A DNA stretch of 64,000 nucleotides from Anaerosporobacter faecicola. GTDB taxonomy: Bacteria > Bacillota > Clostridia > Lachnospirales > Lachnospiraceae. The notes below the pieces were generated by a model. It did not search any database. It saw only the letters and a program-made list of their open reading frames with translations, and was not told the origin of the DNA. The DNA lies in the NCBI RefSeq assembly GCF_012070565.1, contig NZ_JAAQRO010000052.1, positions 186,001 to 250,000 on the forward strand. The letters run 5' to 3'. The position numbers and the translations under genes were made by a program. Within the stretch, counting starts at the first letter, position 1, and each line of letters begins with the position of its first letter. This document shows, in pieces, positions 1 to 7,597 of the stretch.

Positions 1-128
1 GCATCGACAGCATCTTTATTGCCTGTAGTAATTTGTGCGAGATATTTAAGCCTAATTAAATCCCAACTTTTTGGAATTGAACCAAGCCACTCTATTCCAC
101 TCTCTTTATAGCTTATATAATCATTCAC
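1..128 (-). CDS. hsdS: Type I restriction enzyme specificity subunit HsdS, N-terminal part (cut by window edge)
   Basis: Only about 42 codons are visible; the gene continues beyond position 1. A GTG start at 128 is preceded by GGAGGTG that lies inside the end of hsdM, two bases separating the hsdM stop from this start. The translated start contains ESGIEWLGSIPKSW, the classic opening of HsdS proteins, in which a short conserved helix leads into the first target-recognition domain. HsdS gives sequence specificity to the HsdM methylase and, when present, to HsdR. No specificity can be predicted because the recognition domains lie outside the window. Identity is confident from the motif and from its place directly after hsdM. 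Confidence 0.88.
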   Translation of the reverse strand, partial: MNDYISYKESGIEWLGSIPKSWDLIRLKYLAQITTGNKDAVD

Positions 129-130
129 AA

Positions 131-2143
131 TTACACCTCCCCAAACAGTTTGGTGATATATGCCTGAATTCTATTTCCAAACGATTCTATATCACGAAGC
201 GTTTGTTCTGAGTTGCCCAAATCGGTGTACTTATAGAAATAGCGTGTAAACGGAATTTCATAGCCTTTCTTGGTTTTGGTTTCATCTACCCACGCATCTG
301 GGGCATATGGCAAAACCTCCCGCTTAATATATTCATCAATATTCTCTTTTACAGGAATCTGCTCTGTGTCACGCAAATCCGAATCTGGCTCAGGATTGCC
401 ATTTTTATCAACACAAATATCTGCTGTTTTATCTTTCTCAGACAATGCCGCCAAAATTGCCTTCTGTATAGGAGCCTTTACTGTAATGCCGGCTTTCTTA
501 AATGCTTTGTGAAGCTGCTTTGTAAACTCGGCACGGTTTTTATAAAGCACTGTTGCATCCATCGCTTCGATTGCTTCAACAATTTCTGCCTGCTGTTTTT
601 CGCCAGCTTCTACTTCTTTTGCAATCTCCTCCGGCTTACGCTTACGGCTCTTTGCAAGATTAGCAAAAGCAGTCTGCTCGCTGATACGAGCGACACGTTC
701 CTCTGATGTCTGGAAATTTAATCGGAGGGGTCTCTCAACCGTAACCTTCCAATAGGCAAAGTCAGATTCATCAAAAATCTTACAATATTCGCCCGGTACA
801 AAATCTCCGTAAATATTGGTCAGTTCCTTGATGTGTTCCTCTGTCAGCATTTTTCTTTTTTCGCCCAATGGCTTTCTCATACGGTCACAGAAGGAAGTAC
901 CGTCAATCAACTGAATTTTCCCTTGACGTACACTGCTTTTTCTATTGGTTACAATCCAAATGTAGGTAAGAATTCCTGTGTTGTAAAAGAGCTGGTCTGG
1001 CAATGCAATAATGGTTTCAAGCCATCCTTGTTCGATAATCCATCTACGAATTTCGCTTTCTCCGCTTCCAGCATCTCCTGTGAAAAGTGGGGAGCCATTG
1101 AATACAATAGCAATTCTTGTACCGCCTTCTTCTGGTGGCAACATCTTGCTAATCATGTGCTGCAGGAAGAGCAGAGAACCATCTGATACTCTTGGAAGTC
1201 CCGCACCAAAACGTCCCTTATAACCAAGATCCTCCGCTTCATCACGGATAAACTTTTCGTATTTTTTCCATTCAACACCGAACGGAGGATTGCAAAGCAT
1301 ATAGTGGAACTGCTCATGTGGCAGTTTGTCTTCCGTAAAGCTGTTGCCCAAATGAATATTCTCATAACCCTTGCCTTTAATCATGGTATCGGATTTGCAA
1401 ATGGCATAGGTTTTTTCATTTAGTTCCTGTCCATATACTTCAATGATGGCACGGTCATTCTGCTCTGTTGCGTACTCGATTCCGGCAGAAAGCATCCCGC
1501 CCGTTCCCGCTGCCGGGTCATACAGCTTGGCCATGAATCCCGGCTCACAAATTTTTGCCATATCAGGGTCAAATAATATAGATACCATCAATCTGATTAC
1601 TTCACGAGGTGTAAAGTGTTCCCCGGCTGTTTCATTGGACATTTCAGAGAATCTGCGAATCAGCTCTTCAAAAATGTACCCCATTTCCTGATTGCTCACA
1701 TTGTCCGGGTTCAAATCGATATCATTCGCGAATTTCAAGAAAACCAAATACAGCAGATTCGCCTTATCCAATCTTGAAATCTGTGAGTAAATATCGAAGG
1801 ATTCCAGTATGGTACGAGCATTTTCGGAAAATCCTTTTATATAATCAATCAAATTATCCGCAATGTTACCTGCATCATTTTTCAGCTTCTCAAATGTGAA
1901 TTCGCTCGTATTGTAGAATTTGTAGTTTGTGATTTTGGTTAGGAAGGGTGCCTTGTTTTTGTATTTCAGTGTAGCATTCGCTTTCAGCACCTCGTCCTTT
2001 GTATCTCTTAAAACGCTGTCCAAACGGCAAAGAACCGTAAATGGTAAAATAACCTCTCCGTACTCACTCTGTTTGTAATCACCCCTAAGCAGGTCTGCAA
2101 TTTTCCATATAAAATTCGATTTTTCTGAAATATTAATACTCAT
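131..2143 (-). CDS. hsdM: Type I restriction-modification DNA methyltransferase subunit HsdM
   Basis: N6-adenine methylase subunit of a type I restriction-modification system. It has the HsdM N-terminal helical region, then the conserved AGEHFTPREV block (about residues 173-182), SAM-binding motif I YDPAAGTGG (about 208-216) and catalytic NPPF (about 285-288). The start was set at the ATG at 2143 rather than the longer open frame, because AAAGGAA lies about 9 bases upstream; this gives about 670 residues, long for HsdM but usual for the subgroup with an extended C-terminus. Its first codons overlap the end of the Phd-like gene, and hsdS follows two bases after the stop, so the three are one operon. 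hsdR is not in the window. Confidence 0.93.
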   Translation of the reverse strand: MSINISEKSNFIWKIADLLRGDYKQSEYGEVILPFTVLCRLDSVLRDTKDEVLKANATLKYKNKAPFLTKITNYKFYNTSEFTFEKLKNDAGNIADNLIDYIKGFSENARTILESFDIYSQISRLDKANLLYLVFLKFANDIDLNPDNVSNQEMGYIFEELIRRFSEMSNETAGEHFTPREVIRLMVSILFDPDMAKICEPGFMAKLYDPAAGTGGMLSAGIEYATEQNDRAIIEVYGQELNEKTYAICKSDTMIKGKGYENIHLGNSFTEDKLPHEQFHYMLCNPPFGVEWKKYEKFIRDEAEDLGYKGRFGAGLPRVSDGSLLFLQHMISKMLPPEEGGTRIAIVFNGSPLFTGDAGSGESEIRRWIIEQGWLETIIALPDQLFYNTGILTYIWIVTNRKSSVRQGKIQLIDGTSFCDRMRKPLGEKRKMLTEEHIKELTNIYGDFVPGEYCKIFDESDFAYWKVTVERPLRLNFQTSEERVARISEQTAFANLAKSRKRKPEEIAKEVEAGEKQQAEIVEAIEAMDATVLYKNRAEFTKQLHKAFKKAGITVKAPIQKAILAALSEKDKTADICVDKNGNPEPDSDLRDTEQIPVKENIDEYIKREVLPYAPDAWVDETKTKKGYEIPFTRYFYKYTDLGNSEQTLRDIESFGNRIQAYITKLFGEV

Positions 2144-2345
2144 TGATATCAATTCCTTTCGCAAGTAGTCGCTCATAGCGTTCATTTGACATAACAACTG
2201 CTATGGGTTTCCCATTTTTATTTATATAGGCCGCTTTGTCTTCTTCAACCAGTTTTCTTATCAGTTTAGAAGACTGCCCACGATTAAACTCTCCAATATT
2301 TAAATGTTCCATTGGTATTTTAGGCCTCATTTTTACATCTGCCAA
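2133..2345 (-). CDS. Phd/YefM-like antitoxin-type regulator heading the hsd operon
   Basis: About 70 residues, with the Phd/YefM signature INKNGKPIAVVMSNERYERL in the C-terminal half. Proteins of this family bind palindromic operators and repress their own promoters; most also neutralise a toxin encoded next door. Here the next gene is hsdM, whose ATG overlaps this gene by 11 bases, and no Doc, YoeB or RelE-like toxin is visible. The start is probably the TTG at 2345, 8 bases after GAGGAGG; a GTG at 2354 abuts the ribosome site too closely and an ATG at 2330 is too far. The inferred role is a repressor that tunes expression of the restriction-modification genes. Confidence 0.8.
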   Translation of the reverse strand: MADVKMRPKIPMEHLNIGEFNRGQSSKLIRKLVEEDKAAYINKNGKPIAVVMSNERYERLLAKGIDINEY

Positions 2346-2385
2346 TATCAGCACCTCCTCGAAAATGCTAAGCTTTTCCTCTTTA

Positions 2386-2421
2386 ATTATATCACAAACA
2401 TATTGTAATTACAATATGTTT
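2386..2421 (-). promoter_or_regulatory. Promoter and 26-bp palindromic operator of the phd-hsdM operon
   Basis: On the minus strand TTGTAA (2409-2414) and a perfect TATAAT (2386-2391) are separated by 17 bases. A perfect palindrome with half-site AAACATATTGTAA occupies 2396-2421, covering the -35 box and most of the spacer. This placement is typical of an autorepressor site, and the Phd-like product of the first gene is the obvious candidate to bind it. Confidence 0.75.
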
Positions 2422-2447
2422 TACAAATATATTTACATCTTATTTTA

Positions 2448-2478
2448 GCATTGTAAAAGTAATTACTTTGTAATGCTG
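2448..2478. repeat. Second inverted repeat upstream of the phd-hsdM promoter
   Basis: A palindromic core AAAGTAATTACTTT (2456-2469) is flanked by imperfect arms beginning AGCATT and ending AATGCT. It shares the TTGTAA/TTACAA half-site element with the operator at 2396-2421 and may be an auxiliary binding site about 50 bases upstream. Confidence 0.4.
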
Positions 2479-2530
2479 AAACAACTATACTATGTCAAAA
2501 ATCTCATTGTACACTTAATTTTGCACATAA

Positions 2531-2597
2531 AAAGACCGAAACTTTTTTCTTAGAGTAAGACGCACAATCGCACTCCAAAGCTAAAGCTTCGGTCTTT
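2531..2597. terminator. Inverted repeat, possible bidirectional terminator
   Basis: Arms AAAGACCGAA (2531-2540) and TTCGGTCTTT (2588-2597) form a perfect 10-bp stem around a 47-base loop, with T-rich sequence outside both arms. It lies between the rlmD gene and the hsd operon promoter. The long loop is unusual for an intrinsic terminator, so the role is inferred. The rest of 2598-2829 shows no gene. Confidence 0.4.
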
Positions 2598-2829
2598 CTT
2601 TATTTTTATATGATTATTCTTTTATCACTATTTTTATTATAGGGCATCTCTCATATAATTACAACAATCCTATCTCCACAACCTACCCAAAAGTAATTCT
2701 GTCTACTCAACTATGCGACTTTTTCACAGTAGATATATTCCCGTAGAGTAGGCATTTTACAAGGGATTCTGCCATTCTGCAAATCAGCAAAACACGCAGA
2801 ACCCCATATTTTCTACACTTTCCAAGTTT

Positions 2830-4191
2830 CTACTTTTCAATCCTTGACATCAATACAACACTCTCCACATGCACCGTCTGCGGAAACATATCAACCGCAC
2901 AAACCTTCTCCACCTTATACCCATTCTCTTGCAAAATCACCAAATCTCTTGCAAGAGAAGTTGGCTTACAAGAGATGTAGACTAGACGATCCACCCCATA
3001 GTTAATAATCTTGGTAAGTGCCTTTGGATGTATACCATCTCTTGGTGGGTCAAGTACAATTAAATCTGGTTTATCTTCAATGGAATCAATGACTTTAAGT
3101 ACATCACCTGCGATAAATTCACAGTTTTCCAAGTTATTCAATTTGGCATTCTCTCTTGCAGCAACTACGGCTTCTTCGACGATTTCAACACCCACAACTT
3201 TTTTTGCTACAGGGGCAAGTAACTGCGCGATGGTTCCTGTTCCACTATAAAGGTCGAAGATTAATTTGTCCTTTGTATCACCTACATATTCTCTTGCTTT
3301 ACTATAGAGTACTTCTGCTCCTAACGAATTTGTTTGGAAGAAGGAGAATGTGGAGATTTTGAACTTAAGGCCTAATAATTCTTCATAGAAGAAGTCTTGT
3401 CCATATAAAACTTCCATAGAATCACTTTGTACTACGTCTGCCAAACTATCATTGATGGTATGAGAGATTCCAACGATTTTACCGTTAAGAGAAAGTTCCA
3501 ATAATTGATCCTTCAATTTTTCTAATGATACTTGTTGTTGTGAGGATGTTACCAGGTTAATGATCATTTCTCCGGTCTTAACTGCACGACGAACTAATAG
3601 ATGACGAAGATATCCCTCATGAGAATTCTTCTTGTAAAATGAGATCCCCTGTTCTGCAAAATATGTCAGTACCGTCGTAAGAATCAAGTTATAGTCAGGA
3701 TCGACGATTTTACAATGTGAAGCAGTTACAATATCATGAAAGCTACCTTTTTTATGAAGTCCTAACGCCAAGGGACCATCTTTTACCTCGTCACCAAAGG
3801 AGAATTCCATCTTATTACGGTATCCCCATTCTACTGGACTACCAAGAATCCCTTCAAATGTATAATCCTCACAAACTTCATCAATTAGCTTTTTCACTTG
3901 AGAAGCTTTTAACTTTAATTGTTCTTCATAAGAGAACGTTTGGTACGTACAACCACCACATGGACCAAAATGAGGACAAAGTGCTTCTCTGGTCTCACAT
4001 GAAGAAGGTTTTACTACTTCAAGTAATCTGCCTTCTGCTCTACCCTGACGTTTTTTACTAATGGAAAAACGAACGGTTTGACCGACTAACGCATTCTTTA
4101 TTGTTATTTTTGTATCATCAATGGTCACGATTCCTTTGTTTGGAAAATCGATTCGTTCCACTACACCTTCATAAATTTCACCTTTTTTCAT
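2830..4191 (-). CDS. rlmD: 23S rRNA (uracil-C5)-methyltransferase, RlmD/RumA family
   Basis: A 453-residue SAM-dependent RNA methyltransferase that forms 5-methyluridine in 23S rRNA. An N-terminal TRAM domain is followed by the iron-sulfur cysteines C72, C78, C81 and C160, matching the RumA spacing for a 4Fe-4S cluster. The methyltransferase core has FQTN (285-288), the SAM loop DLYSGTGT (about 313-320), DPPR (381-384) and the catalytic cysteine C408 in VYISCKP. Start: ATG at 4191 after AGGTAGG. Some Gram-positive homologues (RlmCD) modify both U747 and U1939, so the exact target position is not settled. The gene is monocistronic, with its own promoter within the intergenic repeat region. Confidence 0.9.
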   Translation of the reverse strand: MKKGEIYEGVVERIDFPNKGIVTIDDTKITIKNALVGQTVRFSISKKRQGRAEGRLLEVVKPSSCETREALCPHFGPCGGCTYQTFSYEEQLKLKASQVKKLIDEVCEDYTFEGILGSPVEWGYRNKMEFSFGDEVKDGPLALGLHKKGSFHDIVTASHCKIVDPDYNLILTTVLTYFAEQGISFYKKNSHEGYLRHLLVRRAVKTGEMIINLVTSSQQQVSLEKLKDQLLELSLNGKIVGISHTINDSLADVVQSDSMEVLYGQDFFYEELLGLKFKISTFSFFQTNSLGAEVLYSKAREYVGDTKDKLIFDLYSGTGTIAQLLAPVAKKVVGVEIVEEAVVAARENAKLNNLENCEFIAGDVLKVIDSIEDKPDLIVLDPPRDGIHPKALTKIINYGVDRLVYISCKPTSLARDLVILQENGYKVEKVCAVDMFPQTVHVESVVLMSRIEK

Positions 4192-4223
4192 GTTACCTAC
4201 CTATTCTTTCTATATATTTATGA

Positions 4224-4719
4224 TGCAAGGGTCAAAAGGTCATTTCACATTGTGCTTGCACATAAGTGAACATGACGTGTTGCCCCCCTTAAACATTCGC
4301 AATAGTTTTCGTCACTCTAGCTATTTTATCATAGGATACCCAATTCAACAATTGTATATTTTCATTTTCTCTCTTCTCTACTATAATAGAATGATGCAAG
4401 GGTCAAAAGGTCATTTCACGCCTCGCTTGCACATAAGTGAATATGACGTGTTGACCCGCTTAAACATGAGCTAGTAGCGCTTTTGCGCGGATTGCGAATG
4501 TTTTTGAATTGTGAGAGTTGCATCGCAACGGAACAATTCATGCATCTGCAAGGGTCAAAAGGTCATTTCACGCCTCGCTTGCACATAAGTGAACATGACG
4601 TGTTGACCCGCTAAAACATGAGCTAGTAGCGCTTTTGCGCGGATTGCGAATGTTTTTGAATTGTGTAGTTGCATCGCAACGGAACAATTCATGCATCTGC
4701 AAGGGTCAAAAGGTCATTT
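4224..4719. repeat. Tandem array of structured intergenic repeats (four copies, last one partial)
   Basis: Units begin with TGCAAGGGTCAAAAGGTCAT at 4224, 4395, 4547 and 4698. The second and third units are nearly identical at about 151-152 bp; the first shares only its first half and the fourth is a 22-bp stub ending just before the YgjP gene. Each full unit holds two potential hairpins: one pairs GGGTCAA with TTGACCC and GTCATTTCAC with GTGAACATGAC, the other pairs GAATTGT..GTTGC with GCAAC..ACAATTC. No open frame is conserved. This is an intergenic repeat family of the BIME/ERIC type in general form; I do not recognise it as a named family. Confidence 0.85.
4323..4351 (-). promoter_or_regulatory. 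Likely promoter of rlmD
   Basis: Minus-strand TTGTTG (4346-4351), a 17-base spacer and TAAAAT (4323-4328). It lies between the first and second copies of the tandem repeat, so the first copy would be transcribed in the rlmD 5' leader. Confidence 0.5.
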
Positions 4720-4742
4720 AAAGAAAAGAGAGGTTTCCCCTA

Positions 4743-5396
4743 ATGCAATATAAATTAGATTCTTATGAAATTACGTACCAAGTACAATACGGAAAGCGTC
4801 AAAAGATTACCATGGAATTAAGTCCAGAAGGACTGGTCACTCTGAAAGCACCATTAAAAACACCTGTTCTCGAACTAGAGCAATTCTTGCAGGCAAATAA
4901 AAAGGTGATTCTTCGTTTATATAAAAATTTAGAAAACCGTGTTGTCATATCCAGAGAGAAGACATATCAAGAAGAAGAGATCTTTCTCTATTTAGGCAAA
5001 GCCTGCAAACTCCAAGACCTTCTTCCTTCCTTGCCAGACACGGAGGAAGCCATACAGAATGCTCTCTACTCTTTCTATACGAAACAAACCAAAGAGATCA
5101 CCAAAGAGCGTGTTGCTTACTACGAAAAACAGATTGGTGTGAAATCCAAAAGTGTGACGATTGTAAACTCTCCAAAAACATGGGGAACTTGTAACTCCAA
5201 CAAAGAACTCACATTTAATTATCGACTCTCCATGGCAGCGCCAGCTGCTATTGATTATGTAGTCATACATGAACTCTGCCATTTGCTGCATCTGAATCAT
5301 GATCGCTCCTTTTGGAGAAAAGTTGGCTGTTACGATCCGAATTACGAAAAGCACCAAGCATATCTCGCACAATTCGGTGCATTTATGACGATTTAG
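4743..5396 (+). CDS. YgjP-like zinc metallopeptidase domain protein (DUF45, M48-related)
   Basis: A 217-residue cytosolic protein of the YgjP/DUF45 family, related to SprT and wss-type zinc proteases. The zinc site HELCH (176-180) with a further histidine in HLNHDRSFW is intact, preceded by the family motif WGTCNSNKELTFNYRL. No signal peptide or membrane segment is present. In several bacteria such genes sit next to type I restriction or helicase genes, but the physiological substrate is unknown. Start: ATG at 4743 with GAGAGG upstream. The last partial copy of the tandem repeat ends about 20 bases before the start, so its ribosome site lies just outside the repeat. Confidence 0.85.
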   Translation: MQYKLDSYEITYQVQYGKRQKITMELSPEGLVTLKAPLKTPVLELEQFLQANKKVILRLYKNLENRVVISREKTYQEEEIFLYLGKACKLQDLLPSLPDTEEAIQNALYSFYTKQTKEITKERVAYYEKQIGVKSKSVTIVNSPKTWGTCNSNKELTFNYRLSMAAPAAIDYVVIHELCHLLHLNHDRSFWRKVGCYDPNYEKHQAYLAQFGAFMTI

Positions 5397-5451
5397 AAAG
5401 GAAAACTTGTTTTCAAGGACTTTCTACTGGCTAATCCCTGTATACCGCCCC

Positions 5452-5480
5452 TTGCAATTGGCACTATCTGCATATATAAT
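5452..5480 (+). promoter_or_regulatory. Promoter of yqeY
   Basis: TTGCAA (5452-5457), a 17-base spacer and a perfect TATAAT (5475-5480). Transcription would begin near 5487, giving a leader of about 130 bases before the GTG start. Confidence 0.7.
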
Positions 5481-5527
5481 AAATGCAGACCTCAAAAAAG
5501 TTTTCGAGATATTCATACCACAAAACC

Positions 5528-5597
5528 ATTGGTAAACAGATCGTAAGAGATTCGTTATCTAATAATGTATCAACAAACAGGAAATCCGTTTACCAAT
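5528..5597 (+). promoter_or_regulatory. Inverted repeat in the yqeY 5' leader ending beside the ribosome site
   Basis: Perfect 10-bp arms ATTGGTAAAC (5528-5537) and GTTTACCAAT (5588-5597) could close a 70-base leader loop. The right arm ends three bases before the AAAGGAG ribosome site at 5602, so folding could influence translation. No riboswitch class is recognised. Confidence 0.4.
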
Positions 5598-5616
5598 ATT
5601 GAAAGGAGATTTTATC

Positions 5617-6063
5617 GTGACAAAGATTGATCAAGTAAGAAGTGACATGATGGCTGCTATGAAAGCCGGTGAAAAAGAAAAGAAAAATGCTCTTTCTGCT
5701 CTATTAACAGCTCTTAAGAATGCAGCAATCGATAAACGTAGTGACTTAACTACAGAAGAAGAAGACAGCGTTGTCCTAAAAGAAATCAAAGTATTAAAGG
5801 AAAGCATCGATTCTTCACCTGATGATCGTAAAGATTTCATTGATGAATGTCAATTTCGTATTGATGTTATGCAAGCTTATGCTCCTGTTTTCATGTCTGA
5901 AGAGGAAATTCAAGCAACAATACAGGGAGTATTATCTGAATTAGGAATTACGACTCCAACTGCAAAAGAAAAAGGAATGATCATGAAAACCCTTATGCCA
6001 AAAGTAAAAGGGAAAGCAGATAGTTCTCTTGTAAATCAAATGGTAAGTAAATTATTTGTGTAA
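5617..6063 (+). CDS. yqeY: GatB/YqeY domain-containing protein
   Basis: A 148-residue protein of the YqeY family, which resembles the C-terminal tRNA-binding helical domain of GatB, the glutamyl-tRNA amidotransferase subunit. The characteristic features are the KAGEKEKKNALSALL N-terminus, the acidic middle and the C-terminal VKGKADSSLVNQMVSKLF helix. The family is cytosolic, usually stand-alone, often beside rpsU; no rpsU is present here. The GTG at 5617 is taken as start because AAAGGAG lies 8 bases upstream and inside the alternative longer frame. It has its own promoter and an intrinsic terminator, so it is a single-gene unit. The biochemical role is unproven. Confidence 0.88.
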   Translation: MTKIDQVRSDMMAAMKAGEKEKKNALSALLTALKNAAIDKRSDLTTEEEDSVVLKEIKVLKESIDSSPDDRKDFIDECQFRIDVMQAYAPVFMSEEEIQATIQGVLSELGITTPTAKEKGMIMKTLMPKVKGKADSSLVNQMVSKLFV

Positions 6064-6103
6064 GCATTAATTACTGCTTATTACCCATTATGGTTTCCCA
6101 TAA

Positions 6104-6176
6104 AATCTTCATGAATTAACGCCAAACAAGACATATTCCGTCTCGTATATTGGATTATATTCATGGAGATTTTTTA
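6104..6176 (+). terminator. Intrinsic terminator of yqeY
   Basis: A long imperfect stem starting AATCTTCATGAAT and returning as ATTCATGGAGATT, with inner pairs CCAA/TTGG and AGAC/GTCT, is followed by a run of T residues at 6170-6175. Confidence 0.7.
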
Positions 6177-6201
6177 TTGTATTGTCAAGTAAGGAAAGCT
6201 A

Positions 6202-7344
6202 CTACCGTTCCTCCACGCAGCGATAAAACCGCATTAGAGAATCCATGGTATCGGCCAGGTTTTGTTCACTCATCTCCTTCACCTCTTCAAAAGACATGGG
6301 TGCACGGTTAATACTAAAGATTGAAGTAACTCCCATATCATAAGCAGGCGTTATATCTTCTGCAATTGAACCAACTACAGCAACAACAGGAACATCTGAT
6401 ACTTTTGCACGCATGGCTATGCCAATTACTGCTTTCCCACGTAAGCTTTGGCTGTCAATTCTCCCTTCACCTGTGAAGATCATATCCGTTCCCTCTAGTA
6501 GATCATCAAAATGAACAAGATCCAACAAGGTATCAATTCCTGAACGAAGTTTACCCTGGAAGAACGAAACGACTCCAGCTCCAAATCCACCTGCTGCTCC
6601 AGCACCTGGCATCTGACTTACTCGCTTTCCTAAGACACCTTCAATGATATCTGCCAAACCACGTAGATTGGAATCCAGCAAGCGAACCGTAGCATCATCT
6701 GCTCCCTTTTGAGGTGCAAATACATATGCTGCACCTTCTGGACCAAAAAGAGGATTATCAATGTCACACATAGCCGTCACCTTCACTCCTTGCAGTCGTT
6801 CTTCTGCTATGCTGTTATCAATATCTGCAATCCTTAATAAGGTATCTGCTGTTGGAATGAATTCCTTGCCTCTGGTATCAAAGAAACAGGTTCCCAATGC
6901 TCGTGCTGCTCCTACACCAGCATCATTGGTACAACTTCCACCTAATCCAAGTATGATTTCTTTACAGCCATGATCAATTGCATGTTTCATCATGAGACCC
7001 ACACCATAGGTCGTGGTTTTTCTAGGATTCAAACCGTATTTGCTATTTTTCGCAAGTACAAGTCCTGCTGCACTTGCCATTTCAATCACTGCAGTATCCC
7101 CTAATCTGGCATAATAGGTTTCAATTGTTTCTCCGTAAGGACCTGTTGTTCGTACTTGAATCTTTTGTGCGTCCGTCGCATATAGAAAACAATCAACCGT
7201 TCCTTCCCCTCCATCTGCCATTGGTACCTTAATTGTCTCACATTCAGGAAAATGTCTTTTAATCACGTTCTCCATCGTATTGCAGATTTGCAAAGAAGAC
7301 AACGTTCCTTTGTAAGAATCCGGCATAATTATACAGCGTTTCAT
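6202..7344 (-). CDS. glxK: Glycerate kinase (GlxK/GarK family)
   Basis: A 380-residue type II glycerate kinase (PF02595), cytosolic, which phosphorylates D-glycerate with ATP, usually to 2-phosphoglycerate in this family. Recognisable blocks are PDSYKGTLSS at the N-terminus, PMADGGEGTVD, LGLGGSCTNDAGVG, the GAGAAGGFGAG loop and FTGEGRIDSQSLRGK. Start: ATG at 7344 after GGAGGAG. No glyoxylate or glucarate genes are adjacent, so the source of glycerate is not indicated by context. It may be co-transcribed with the small ORF at 7438-7536 and the EAL gene upstream, all on the same strand, though the gap of about 250 bases leaves room for its own promoter. Confidence 0.93.
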   Translation of the reverse strand: MKRCIIMPDSYKGTLSSLQICNTMENVIKRHFPECETIKVPMADGGEGTVDCFLYATDAQKIQVRTTGPYGETIETYYARLGDTAVIEMASAAGLVLAKNSKYGLNPRKTTTYGVGLMMKHAIDHGCKEIILGLGGSCTNDAGVGAARALGTCFFDTRGKEFIPTADTLLRIADIDNSIAEERLQGVKVTAMCDIDNPLFGPEGAAYVFAPQKGADDATVRLLDSNLRGLADIIEGVLGKRVSQMPGAGAAGGFGAGVVSFFQGKLRSGIDTLLDLVHFDDLLEGTDMIFTGEGRIDSQSLRGKAVIGIAMRAKVSDVPVVAVVGSIAEDITPAYDMGVTSIFSINRAPMSFEEVKEMSEQNLADTMDSLMRFYRCVEER

Positions 7345-7437
7345 CCTTCTCCTCCTACTTTACCTAACTCTCTTGTTTGTTAATGAGCAATTATGTATGC
7401 TAACAATTCATAACCATAGAAATTCACATAATAACTA

Positions 7438-7536
7438 CTATAACATATACATTAATTGTTCACATGCTACATAATACCTAGGACAACGAGGACAATTTGA
7501 GTCTTTCCAAGTAGTGTATTTATTGATTTCATTCAT
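7438..7536 (-). CDS. Possible 32-residue cysteine-rich small protein
   Basis: Starts at ATG 7536 close behind GAGGAGG and ends at TAG 7438. The product contains CPRCPRYYVACEQLMY, giving a C-x2-C-x6-C pattern that could bind metal. The spacing from GGAGG to the ATG is only three bases, which is short; an out-of-frame ATG four bases later has better spacing but encodes only 21 residues. The gene would lie between the EAL gene and glycerate kinase on the same strand. I do not recognise the family; it is listed because of the strong ribosome site and non-random composition. It could equally be a chance frame. Confidence 0.4.
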   Translation of the reverse strand: MNEINKYTTWKDSNCPRCPRYYVACEQLMYML

Positions 7537-7597
7537 GATCCTCCTCGTCTTTCATTCGTAAGGCTATCCAAATCATAGGAATGATTTTCCCTCATAC

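Noticed and set aside
2133-2345. A classical toxin-antitoxin pair
   Set aside because: No toxin-like frame lies beside the Phd-like gene; the adjacent gene is hsdM.
4224-4719. CRISPR array
   Set aside because: Units are about 151 bp and directly abutting, with no short repeat and variable spacer pattern and no cas genes.
6104-6176. tRNA-like cloverleaf after yqeY
   Set aside because: The folding is an extended stem with a T run, lacks the T-loop consensus and a proper anticodon arm; it is a terminator.
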